Shown piece after piece: positions 35,959 through 44,346 of a stretch of DNA of 61,423 nucleotides. The notes below the pieces were generated by a model that saw only the letters and a program-made list of their open reading frames with translations, was not told where the DNA came from and ran no database searches. The translations under genes and the position numbers were made by a program. The DNA comes from Acetivibrio alkalicellulosi (GTDB lineage Bacteria; Bacillota; Clostridia; Acetivibrionales; Acetivibrionaceae). The DNA lies in NCBI GenBank assembly GCA_008125075.1, contig VLTH01000002.1:3158623-3220045 (forward strand). The letters are read 5' to 3'. The number at the start of each line of letters is the position of its first letter. Position 1 is the first letter of the stretch.

Positions 35959-36915
35959 ATGCATAGTTTTTGTGAAAAAGACTTTTTAAACTTCTCAAAA
36001 TCATTATCTGATGAAGTATTTAAAGCTTACACCGATTATTATAAAAAAAAAGTTCTTAATAATAATTTTTCAATAGAATATACCAATTCAGTTTATGACA
36101 TTAAATCTGAACATAAAATTGACACCTTCATTGTAGACTGTATCCTTAGTTTTATTAAACAAAACTACTCTTATATTTATGACAATGCAAATATCCACAT
36201 GGAAGACTACCAATTTTCTAATAACAAGGATTTTATAAACCTATATATTGACCCAGTTGATGGTTCTAGAAGTGCAGATTTAAATATAGGCGATCCTTGC
36301 TTTATGATTGCATACTCAGAAAAAACTAAAGATGTAAAATTTAATGATTTAAAAAGCTGTTTTATAAAGGGTCTTAAGTCAAATGACACTTACTTTACAT
36401 ATAAAAACAAAGGGTATTATGTACCAAATGGTTTTTCATACAAATTAGAAGAAGACACTGTGACTTTATTAACCAACAAATATTCTTCAATTTTAAAACC
36501 TGTAAAAAACAATTATAAAAATATTACTTTGTCAAATTGTTCAGTTATATTAAGAGATGGCTATGGTATGAGAAGCATTGTAGAACAAAAAATTGACCAT
36601 TCAGTTTTAAATAAAGTTTATCATTGTTTTTCTCATGATATTACAGGCATAGAGTTGTGCTATACTGGTTCTTGCAGAGGTATTGCGCACATTATGGTTG
36701 AAGCAAGGCGTCACAGAAAAGGTAATAAGATGATGGTAAGCGATGGATTTAATCTTATTCCATATCCCTTTGTAAAGTCAGCCAATTGTATTATAACATC
36801 GCTAGATGGAACTCCCTTAGATGATGTTAGTTACAACCCAAAAGATATATATGACTTTATTGCATGTATTAATAATGAACTCTTAAATGAGTTTTTAGAA
36901 TATGTTAAGAAATAA
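35959..36915 (+). CDS. Inositol-monophosphatase-superfamily-like protein
   Basis: This 318-residue protein has MEDYQFS (E82/D83) and IDPVDGSRSADLNIGDPCF (D98-S103). Together these match the metal-binding ED and DPxDGT/S motifs of the Li-sensitive phosphatase superfamily (IMPase, FBPase, CysQ). The usual second motif WDxAxG is not evident; in its place is GSCRGIAHIMVEARRHRKGN and later ITSLDGTPLDD. It would be an unusual member, with a sugar- or inositol-phosphate substrate possible. SD AAAGGAG is at the right distance from ATG. The solute-binding protein follows by 73 bp and may be in the same unit. Confidence 0.6.
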   Translation: MHSFCEKDFLNFSKSLSDEVFKAYTDYYKKKVLNNNFSIEYTNSVYDIKSEHKIDTFIVDCILSFIKQNYSYIYDNANIHMEDYQFSNNKDFINLYIDPVDGSRSADLNIGDPCFMIAYSEKTKDVKFNDLKSCFIKGLKSNDTYFTYKNKGYYVPNGFSYKLEEDTVTLLTNKYSSILKPVKNNYKNITLSNCSVILRDGYGMRSIVEQKIDHSVLNKVYHCFSHDITGIELCYTGSCRGIAHIMVEARRHRKGNKMMVSDGFNLIPYPFVKSANCIITSLDGTPLDDVSYNPKDIYDFIACINNELLNEFLEYVKK

Positions 36916-36988
36916 ACTTTTAAATTTATTCATTTATACATTGATATTAATATGAAATAACTGTATCATATTAAAAAGGTGATTAATC

Positions 36989-38512
36989 ATGAAAAGAAAA
37001 TTATTTCTCATTGCTCTAATATTAATTTTTATAATATTTATAATGGCTTTTCAAATTGGCTTTTCAAGATTCCCCTACTTTAAGGTGATTTTATTTGAAG
37101 ATGTAAGTACAATTACAAAGGAATCTCCTTACCATATAGTATGGTATCATATAGGCACTCCTCAGAAAGACACAGAGTTGGTATTTAACGAGGTAAGTAA
37201 ATACACTCTACAAAAAATAAATGCAACTGTAGAAATGAGACTGATTGACTGGGGAAGTTATAATGAAGAAATGGAGAAAATTATAGCCTCAAGGGAAAAA
37301 TTCGATATATGTTTTACTGCAGCATACTCTAATTATGTTCATAATTCTGGAAAAGGTGCATTTTTTGAAATAGATTCACTACTTGAAACATATGGTCAGG
37401 GCATAATTGAAGTTACAAGTCCTCTTTTATTTGAAGGAGCAAAAATTAACGGCAAACTATATGCCGTACCTTTAAATAAAGAAGTGGGGCATCAAAATGC
37501 ATTGACTTTTAATAAACAGTATATAGATAAATACTGTTTCGACCTATCAAAAATTACTAAGCTTGAGGATATAGAACCATGGCTTCAAATTATTAAAGAA
37601 AAAGAGCCTGATATTATACCTTATTTGATAGAGTCAACATTTAACAATTCCTTTGCACTTCCTTTTGATAGAATTGTAGAAGGTATCCCTGGAGCACTTT
37701 ATTACGACAATAGAACAGGATATAAAGTAATAAACGAACTTAATACTCCAGTATATAAAGAGTATTTTAAAACAATGCACAAATGGTATAAGGCTAGATA
37801 TATCCATCAAGAATCAGTTTATACTAAGCAATTGAGCGAATATCAAAAGAAGGGAAATTGGTTTGCTTCTGTTGTATCATATACACCTCATGTAGATATA
37901 TCCTTGTCTTTAAGATTTGGATATGATGTTGAAGTAGTTCCTCTAAATATACCAGTGGTAGAAAACAGAGACTGTCGTGGATCTATGCTTGCCATATCAT
38001 CTACATCCCAAAATCCCCAAAAAGCTATGATGTTTTTAGAGCTTTTAAGTACTGATAAGTATCTTTATAATCTAGTTACTTATGGTGTTGAAGGAGTGCA
38101 TTACATAAAGAATAATGAGTACACATTTAAATATCCTGATGGCATAAATGAATTTACCACATCTTACACCCTAGCACCTTTTACCTCAGGAAATATGATG
38201 TTATCTTACATAAACATAAATTTTCCTCGTTCACTATTTGATGATTACAAAATATTTAGCAATAGTGTGCTAGAGTCTCCACTTCTAGGTTTTGATTTTG
38301 ACCCCACAAATGTAAAAAAAGAAATATCAGCTCTTTTAAGTATTTCATCTCAGTTTGAAGGACCACTTAAAACAGGTGCTGTTGATCCTGACATTTACCT
38401 TCCTAAAGCCATAGAAAAATACAAATCTGCAGGATTGGATATTGTGCTTGAAGAACAACAAAGACAGCTAGATGAATGGTTACTTCAAAAGGGGATTTCT
38501 ACATTAAATTAA
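36989..38512 (+). CDS. Extracellular solute-binding protein, DUF3502/LipO-like
   Basis: This 507-residue protein resembles the Family 1 sugar-binding proteins of Firmicute ABC importers: YHIVWYHIGTPQKDTELVFN, FDICFTAAYSNYVHNSGKGA, INGKLYAVPLNKEVGHQNAL, and a C-terminal DUF3502-like helical part near 440-507. The N terminus is a membrane span (LIALILIFIIFIMAF) without a lipobox Cys, so it is anchored by an uncleaved helix or released. No permease or ATPase genes are next to it, so it is an orphan. Function may be sensing or sugar uptake with a distant transporter. Confidence 0.75.
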   Translation: MKRKLFLIALILIFIIFIMAFQIGFSRFPYFKVILFEDVSTITKESPYHIVWYHIGTPQKDTELVFNEVSKYTLQKINATVEMRLIDWGSYNEEMEKIIASREKFDICFTAAYSNYVHNSGKGAFFEIDSLLETYGQGIIEVTSPLLFEGAKINGKLYAVPLNKEVGHQNALTFNKQYIDKYCFDLSKITKLEDIEPWLQIIKEKEPDIIPYLIESTFNNSFALPFDRIVEGIPGALYYDNRTGYKVINELNTPVYKEYFKTMHKWYKARYIHQESVYTKQLSEYQKKGNWFASVVSYTPHVDISLSLRFGYDVEVVPLNIPVVENRDCRGSMLAISSTSQNPQKAMMFLELLSTDKYLYNLVTYGVEGVHYIKNNEYTFKYPDGINEFTTSYTLAPFTSGNMMLSYININFPRSLFDDYKIFSNSVLESPLLGFDFDPTNVKKEISALLSISSQFEGPLKTGAVDPDIYLPKAIEKYKSAGLDIVLEEQQRQLDEWLLQKGISTLN

Positions 38513-38592
38513 TGACTGTCCACTTTTAATAAAATCATTTAATCCAACACTAGGTTTTAGCTTATGAAATCACTAATAACTTAAGAATTAGT

Positions 38593-39096
38593 TTATTCTG
38601 TTTGCTGTGTATCTCTTAAAAATAGAAAATAGATACCTACTGCAATTAAGGCAATTGGAAGTATCAATCCTAAATTTATAAATGATGTAATTCCACTAAG
38701 TACCGTAAGTGTGAGTGAAGTTCCACCAATCAAAAAAAGTATTGAAATAGCTATAAAAAGTCCCTTTGATCTTACGCTAAACAAATACATTTGAAGTAGA
38801 CCAATTGCAACTGAGAATATATATATTGGCCATGTATACTGTGAAAATCGCCAGGAAGTAAAGCTTTCAAAGAAGAACAGTAAGCCTAATGTAGTAAGTA
38901 TTCCTCCTGGTACAAGAAGCCCTGGTGCTTTTTTGTTCATAAAAAAACTCATTTCAAAAATCAATCCTAATCCCAAAACAAACATAGGCCACATTGTTGA
39001 CATACTGAAAATATTAACATCAGTAAAGTAGGCGTATAAAAGAAAACCTCCTATAAAAATGAATATAAGCCCAAAAATAGAACTACTTTTTTTCAT
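38593..39096 (-). CDS. Membrane protein of the LiaI/DUF5668 type
   Basis: This 167-residue protein has about five short hydrophobic segments with Gly/Phe-rich turns (IFGLIFIFIGGFLLY, MWPMFVLGLGLIFE, YTWPIYIFSVAIGLLQM). The WPxxxxxxGL pairs are typical of the DUF5668/LiaI-LiaF membrane family. Such proteins often link to cell-envelope stress systems. SD AGGA lies before ATG. It is monocistronic and convergent with the solute-binding protein gene. No two-component genes nearby. Confidence 0.65.
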   Translation of the reverse strand: MKKSSSIFGLIFIFIGGFLLYAYFTDVNIFSMSTMWPMFVLGLGLIFEMSFFMNKKAPGLLVPGGILTTLGLLFFFESFTSWRFSQYTWPIYIFSVAIGLLQMYLFSVRSKGLFIAISILFLIGGTSLTLTVLSGITSFINLGLILPIALIAVGIYFLFLRDTQQTE

Positions 39097-39238
39097 AAAA
39101 ATTCCTCCGAACTTTTTAATTTAATAAACCAATTAACTTATTATACGAATAGTATTTATAAATGTCTTATAAAAAATTTAATTTTATATTCAACTTCCAG
39201 AGGAATTAGAGCATATATGTTTTTTGACTTGGCCTAAG

Positions 39239-39263
39239 AAGACACGGGGAAGCCCCCTGTCTT
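39239..39263. terminator. GC-rich hairpin at the end of the acyltransferase gene
   Basis: AAGACA-c-GGGG-aag-CCCC-c-TGTCTT is an 11-bp stem with one C-C mismatch. It overlaps the stop codon of the leftward operon. There is no long T-run. Confidence 0.5.
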
Positions 39264-39852
39264 AAAATTTTATAATATTTTGCTCTATTTTGTAAATTCC
39301 CGAAGGGTAATTTTTGTTAATTATAATGCTAGGACTAAAAATACTATTTTCAGGTACAATTCTTCCAGGTAGTATAATAGATGCAATCCCTATACTAGTG
39401 TTACATTTAATCCATGCACCTAGCTTTTCCATTCCTGTATCTTCGAAATACTCACCGTTCCACGACTTTATGTTCATTTTATCTAACCTATGATTTGATG
39501 TTCTGACCAGTGCTCCTAAGTAAACATTACTTTCTACCAATGAATCCCCTATATAACACATAGGACCAATAGTTGAGTTTTCTTTAATAACAGAATTTTT
39601 AATCTCAGCAGCATAGCCAATTTTCACATTATCATGAATTTTGACATTTCCTCTAATAACTACATTTGTACCTATCATGCAATTATTACCTATAACAATA
39701 TTTCCGTTAAGCTTTGCATCTTTTGATATAAAAGTTCCTTCTCCAACTATTAAGCTTCCTTCATACTCTACTTTAATATCTTTAGTACTATAGGAGTTTT
39801 TTTTCGTAATATTCTCTACTTGACTTTTTAAATCAATCCACCAACGATACAT
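39262..39852 (-). CDS. Left-handed beta-helix (hexapeptide) transferase-like protein
   Basis: This protein has about 196 residues from ATG 39852, with GGGAGG upstream; a longer frame would overlap the GT2 stop. Hexapeptide repeats run through about 30-150 (LIVGEGTFISKDAKLNGN, IVIGNNCMIGTNVVIRGN, VKIHDNVKIGYAAEIKNS), then a GlmU/nucleotidyltransferase-type tail (GAWIKCNTSIGIASIILPGR). It is probably a sugar O- or N-acyltransferase or the beta-helix half of one. It is last in an operon with PIG-L deacetylase and GT2, so it likely decorates a surface glycan. Confidence 0.75.
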   Translation of the reverse strand: MYRWWIDLKSQVENITKKNSYSTKDIKVEYEGSLIVGEGTFISKDAKLNGNIVIGNNCMIGTNVVIRGNVKIHDNVKIGYAAEIKNSVIKENSTIGPMCYIGDSLVESNVYLGALVRTSNHRLDKMNIKSWNGEYFEDTGMEKLGAWIKCNTSIGIASIILPGRIVPENSIFSPSIIINKNYPSGIYKIEQNIIKF

Positions 39853-39872
39853 TTTTAAACCTCCCGATAACA

Positions 39873-41003
39873 TTAATATCTTTTTACCTTATTCCATCCT
39901 TTCTCAACACCAGTTACCATACTTGGAACTCCCCATACAACCCAGCAGAAAAAAACTGTCAAGATAATCAGAATAGACAAAGGGGAGTATAATATTAGCC
40001 ACCATTTCTTTCCTTGCTTATTTGCAGAGTAAGTTGATGCACAAAATAGCACAACACACCAAATAATTGCTCCAAATATAGCACCCTGAATATTAAATAC
40101 AAAGGGGCTAACCATTAAAAATGCTCCAAACAAACCAATAACAAAGTTAGGCATAATTATTGTCAATCCAAATCTAGTCTTTAATAGCTTTCTATGAATT
40201 CTCATACATACTGCATATCCACTTATCCATCTTCTCCATCTTTTTATGTCATCTAAAAAAGTTAGAGCTTCTTGGCTATATACTATTGCTCTTGATGATT
40301 GTGCAATTTTATACCCCCTAGAAACTAGCTCCCATGTCAAATCTAAGTCTTCTACACATGTTCTGTCAGAAAATTTAACACTCTTTAAAATCTCTGTTCT
40401 ATACATTCCTACGCTACCTGAAACACAGAAGGGATGACCTCCTATAATTTCTCCTCCGCATTTTCTGAAGGTAGCAAAGAATATTTTTATGGATGCCCTT
40501 ATTTTGCCAAAAAAATTTATTTTAGTCATGTCAGAACCAGGGATTCCAGCAACTGCATCTGCGCCTTTTTCAATAGCTTTGATTAAATAGCCTAATCCAT
40601 TGTTTTTTGGAATTCTTATATCTGCATCTGTTAAAAAAACAAGTTCAGTTTTAATATAATTAATACCATTGTTAATCGCTCCTGCCTTACCTGTGTTTTT
40701 TTGACTTATTATCCTTAACCTTTCACCATAAATAGATTTAATCTCATTTAACACTTCAACAGTTCTATCTATTGAGCCATCATCTACAACAATAACATTT
40801 TTTATATAGTCATTTACCAGTAAGTCAGTAACTGTCCTTGAAATTGTTACTTCCTCATTATAAGCAGGAATAATTGCATCAACTGAATGGTAATTATTTG
40901 AATATTCTTTTTCTCCCTTTTTGATAATAAACCAAATCCAGTAAGCAATAAAAAAAACTATAAATAAAAGAGTTCTAGGACTTGTAAATATATAATGAGA
41001 CAC
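39873..41003 (-). CDS. Membrane GT2-family glycosyltransferase
   Basis: This 376-residue protein is a processive-type GT2. An N-terminal span covers about 8-27. The GT-A domain has AIIPAYNEE, VVDDGS (D74-D75), FLTDADIRI (D126 and D128) and a catalytic EDLDLTW, followed by WRRWISGYA (the Q/RxxRW-type motif). Three to four spans close the C terminus. It should transfer sugar from a UDP- or lipid-linked donor on the inner face of the membrane. It shares an operon with the deacetylase (35 bp) and transferase genes. The set suggests synthesis and de-acetylation of an amino-sugar glycan, such as a poly-GlcNAc-like or lipid-linked glycan. Confidence 0.88.
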   Translation of the reverse strand: MSHYIFTSPRTLLFIVFFIAYWIWFIIKKGEKEYSNNYHSVDAIIPAYNEEVTISRTVTDLLVNDYIKNVIVVDDGSIDRTVEVLNEIKSIYGERLRIISQKNTGKAGAINNGINYIKTELVFLTDADIRIPKNNGLGYLIKAIEKGADAVAGIPGSDMTKINFFGKIRASIKIFFATFRKCGGEIIGGHPFCVSGSVGMYRTEILKSVKFSDRTCVEDLDLTWELVSRGYKIAQSSRAIVYSQEALTFLDDIKRWRRWISGYAVCMRIHRKLLKTRFGLTIIMPNFVIGLFGAFLMVSPFVFNIQGAIFGAIIWCVVLFCASTYSANKQGKKWWLILYSPLSILIILTVFFCWVVWGVPSMVTGVEKGWNKVKRY

Positions 41004-41038
41004 ATTCAGTCCTCCTTTACATAAAATAATAAAAACTT

Positions 41039-41674
41039 TTAAGAGAATTTAACAAATCTAACTATTTCATAGGCTTCTGCAACCTCTGAATGACACCTAA
41101 CTTGAGCTGCTCTCATTTTTGCAATAGATAAAATTATATCATCAAAAAAATAAGGTTTAGTCATTTGTGTTTTGTGACATTTTAAAGCTTCTAGTTTAAT
41201 ATTAAAATAATTTAAACTACATAACTTAAAGTAATTTGGTGTAAACTCAGGCGTGGTAGAAGGTGTTTCATAACAGATTATTTTTGGTATCCTTAAGTTA
41301 GTTAATATTGTTAAAGCACATTTATGAGTAGTTACATGATCCTGATGAAAGTCATATTGAGAAGGAATATAAGCAATGTCAGGCATAACCTCCAAAACAA
41401 TAGATCTTAACTTTTTTGTAACTTCTTGAATGTGAGCAAAAAGTTCTGTATCCGGAAAAGAAAGAAAGTGGTTTTTTGAGTTTGGAGCTAATATCTCAAA
41501 AGAATTTTTCTGTTCCAGACTGCGTTTAGATGGACATCCTCCTTTTTCTCCGTTTGTTAAAACTATATTTATAATTTCATCATTTTTAAGATAATGATCA
41601 TGCATAGATATTGCACAGCCTAAATCAATGTCATCAGGATGTGATCCTATAAATAATACTTTTTTGCTACTCAC
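41039..41674 (-). CDS. PIG-L/LmbE-family deacetylase
   Basis: This 211-residue protein has the family zinc motifs HPDDIDLG (H12, D14, D15) and DFHQDHVTTHK. The GEKGG loop lies near 54-58. PIG-L enzymes remove N-acetyl groups from GlcNAc-containing molecules. First gene of the PIG-L / GT2 / hexapeptide operon. The ATG has GGGGGC upstream. Confidence 0.88.
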   Translation of the reverse strand: MSSKKVLFIGSHPDDIDLGCAISMHDHYLKNDEIINIVLTNGEKGGCPSKRSLEQKNSFEILAPNSKNHFLSFPDTELFAHIQEVTKKLRSIVLEVMPDIAYIPSQYDFHQDHVTTHKCALTILTNLRIPKIICYETPSTTPEFTPNYFKLCSLNYFNIKLEALKCHKTQMTKPYFFDDIILSIAKMRAAQVRCHSEVAEAYEIVRFVKFS

Positions 41675-42049
41675 TATTGATGCCCCCTATAATTTTCTAT
41701 TTTTAAGTTTATGGTAAACTAATAGTATTATATTTTTTTAAATTAAAACTTGTTACAACTAGTTGAAGTTTTATATATTAGCATTAAATTTTATATTCAT
41801 CTCTTTTAGTTGACTGAACATAACAATAAACCATTAAATGTTGGACTTTTTATAAATAGTACTTAAAAAATAAAGACAAGTCTATTTCTATTGCATATAT
41901 AAATATGAATTAATTTAAATAATTAAGTAAAAAATATTTTATGTCAAAATGATATTAATTACATAAGAAATTTCACTTCTAATTAAGTGAAAAACAGGCA
42001 GCCTAAGTTTACTATAGAGAAATTGAAATTTGAAAAGGAGAAATGAAAT
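41675..42049. other. 375-bp divergent spacer
   Basis: No gene seen. AT-rich, with TATAAT-like strings on both strands; it should carry the promoters for the PIG-L operon and the flavoprotein. Confidence 0.4.
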
Positions 42050-43129
42050 TTGAAAGTAGCAATAATTGGTGGAGGACTATCGGGAGTTGTATGTGCGCTT
42101 CAATTGCAAAGGTACGGCGTAATGGCTGATATATTTGAAAGAAATAAAAAAGTTGCAGAACCATATAGACATGTTGGCGCAGCATTAGAAATAGCTCTAA
42201 GACCTATCAAGGATCCTCTAGAATACTTAAATGAGAAATATAATATTTTTTTAAAATCATCAGGATTAGTTAATAAGGTTATCCATAATGGTCCATCAAC
42301 TTCTTCAACTATAACAGGCAATCTTGGTTATTTTTTAATACGGGGCAATCATCCTGCTAGCCTTGTTAATCATTTAATTAAAGACTTTAAAGGTAAAGTT
42401 TATTTAAGCAAGGAAGTAGATTATAAGGACTTAAAAAAGGTTTATGATTTAGTTATTGTAGCAAGTGGATACCCTACTGAAGCAAAGGATCTTGGTATCT
42501 GGAATGACATAATTAAAATGAGTGTGAAAGGAGCTGTTATTGATGGGAATTTTGACAGCGACACATTTATAGTTTGGATAAATAAAGATTACTGTAAGTC
42601 AGGATATGCTTATTTATCCCCTTTTAATAATAAGGAAGCCTCTCTTGTACTAGCTGTTAATGATATTCAACTAGATGAAATAGAAAAGTATTGGAAAAAG
42701 TTTATTGAATCAGAAAAACTAAATTATAAAGTAAAAGAGAGTTTTAAAAGGGTTCATTATGCAGGTTTTATGTATCCTCATAAGGTTGATAATGTATATT
42801 TTGTAGGCAATGCAAGTGGCTGCTTAGATCCACTATTAGGATTTGGAGCTTTTTCTTGTGTCGTTACTGCAAGTGAAGCCGCAAAGTCCATAGTATATGG
42901 AACTGATTATGAGTTAGCAATAAAAAGTGTTATTGATTCAAACTTAAAAATGTTGGAGTTTAGAAAAGTTTTTAATAAACTAAATAATAAAGACTACGAT
43001 TTGTTGATAAGGTCTCTAGGTTTACCAGGGATTAATTCATTATTCTACAAATGGTCCAAGATAAATGTTGTTAACATGGGATACTCTGCAAGCAAACTAC
43101 TTAATAAACTATTATCAGACAAAACGTAG
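42050..43129 (+). CDS. FAD-dependent oxidoreductase, geranylgeranyl-reductase-like
   Basis: This 359-residue protein has an N-terminal dinucleotide fold KVAIIGGGLSGVVCALQLQ followed by an acid-ended strand (ADIFER). A C-terminal FAD motif VYFVGNASGCLDPLLGFG with AFSCVVTASEAAKSI is characteristic of the geranylgeranyl reductase/FixC-type flavoproteins. The start is TTG with AAAAGGAG about 10 bp upstream; no ATG is better placed. The partner is unknown; it stands alone. These enzymes saturate isoprenoid chains or oxidise polyketides. Confidence 0.75.
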   Translation: MKVAIIGGGLSGVVCALQLQRYGVMADIFERNKKVAEPYRHVGAALEIALRPIKDPLEYLNEKYNIFLKSSGLVNKVIHNGPSTSSTITGNLGYFLIRGNHPASLVNHLIKDFKGKVYLSKEVDYKDLKKVYDLVIVASGYPTEAKDLGIWNDIIKMSVKGAVIDGNFDSDTFIVWINKDYCKSGYAYLSPFNNKEASLVLAVNDIQLDEIEKYWKKFIESEKLNYKVKESFKRVHYAGFMYPHKVDNVYFVGNASGCLDPLLGFGAFSCVVTASEAAKSIVYGTDYELAIKSVIDSNLKMLEFRKVFNKLNNKDYDLLIRSLGLPGINSLFYKWSKINVVNMGYSASKLLNKLLSDKT

Positions 43130-43521
43130 GTGAAACAAACCTATATCAAACCGACTCCCTCTTTTAGGCTAATTGTCATGGACAGGATATATTCTTAAAA
43201 TCATCATTAATTTCTCTTCACGAAAAAATGAATTAGCTAAAGTTACTGAAATTATAGCCCTGATGGTGATATTCATGATTATGCTTTTAAAAACCACCTA
43301 TTCATTGTATCCTACAATTTTGTTTGGGAATACCAAGGATCTACGGAGCCATACCAGGACATTCTTTAAAGTTTAAGTAGCGTATCAAGATGACACTTAT
43401 GATGGTATAATAGATGTTGAATACAGAGGAAAGCTGTAAAACTATCAGAAAATAAATAACAGTAAGTGGTAACATGTACAAAGATAATTATACCACAAAG
43501 TTTACTAGGGGGGAAAACACT
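43130..43521 (+). other. 392-bp spacer
   Basis: A short reading frame at 43173-43376 has no ribosome binding site and no recognisable content. The stretch has mixed coding-like composition and may be a decayed gene. The last 20 bp hold AGGGGGG, the SD of the next gene. Confidence 0.35.
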
Positions 43522-44256
43522 ATGAAAGGATCTACTCATGCATTAATTGGTCTTGCTGCAGCAAGCAGTTTTCCAATAGATAGTAGCATTACAGGGCCTG
43601 AAAAATTGCTGCCTTTTGTTTTTGCCTATACAGGTGCTCTAATATGCGATATCGATACAGGAACTTCTAAAGTTTCTAACATGCTTAACCCAATAAAGCA
43701 AAAGTATGTAATAACAATTGTAAATGTACTGTTTTTACTATCTTGTATATTAGGTGCAATCTATTTAAAGGACAGCAAATACATGTATTTGTTTATTTCT
43801 TTGATGGTATTAGGAGGACTTAACCTCAATAATATTTCATCAAAAGTATTTAGCATTGTCAAAAAAGTTGCCATTATAGCTATATCTGTAGGTTTAGTTC
43901 TATCAGGAGTTATATATACTCAACCACCAGTAATTTTAATAGGACTCTTTTTATTGGCGATGGTATTTTCACCCCATAGAGGGTATTCTCATTCACTTGT
44001 GGCGGTAGTTGTGGCGTTTTTTATACTAAAGTATGCTTTTAGTTTCTATAACCTATTTGACTACTCTTTATACTTTTGTATAGGTATGCTAAGCCACATA
44101 CTAGCTGATATGTTTACACAAAGAGGAGTTCCCCTACTCTTCCCTATTCAAAAAAAGTACTCCTTCCCTATTACTTTTAAGACAGGAAGTTCCTTTGAAA
44201 TTGTGTTTTGTGGTCTATCCATTGTAATAATATCTATAAACGTTATAATAAAATAA
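43522..44256 (+). CDS. YdjM/DUF457-type membrane metal-dependent hydrolase
   Basis: This protein has about 244 residues. ATG 43522 is chosen because AGGGGGG lies 8 bp upstream. It begins MKGSTHALIGLAAASS and has PHRGYSHSLVAV, GMLSHILADMFTQRGVPLLF and a family-typical ALICDIDTGTS. The His/Asp residues are as in YdjM, an inner-membrane protein with a metal-dependent hydrolase signature. Five or six spans. Targets unknown. A perfect hairpin at 44292 closes the unit. Confidence 0.85.
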   Translation: MKGSTHALIGLAAASSFPIDSSITGPEKLLPFVFAYTGALICDIDTGTSKVSNMLNPIKQKYVITIVNVLFLLSCILGAIYLKDSKYMYLFISLMVLGGLNLNNISSKVFSIVKKVAIIAISVGLVLSGVIYTQPPVILIGLFLLAMVFSPHRGYSHSLVAVVVAFFILKYAFSFYNLFDYSLYFCIGMLSHILADMFTQRGVPLLFPIQKKYSFPITFKTGSSFEIVFCGLSIVIISINVIIK

Positions 44257-44291
44257 ATCAACTCAATTTTATACTTCCTTCACCAAGCCAA

Positions 44292-44335
44292 GCATTAGGT
44301 TACTGATATGTTCTCCTTGGACAGTAACCTAATGC
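44292..44335. terminator. Perfect 14-bp inverted repeat between convergent genes
   Basis: GCATTAGGTTACTG (44292-44305) and CAGTAACCTAATGC (44322-44335) enclose a 16-base loop. It lies between two converging genes, so it is probably a bidirectional terminator although no T-run is seen. Confidence 0.6.
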
Positions 44336-44346
44336 AGTAATCAAGG

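Noticed and set aside
43173-43376. Short plus-strand frame (67 codons)
   Set aside because: No SD, no recognisable content and an odd amino-acid mix; treated as spacer.
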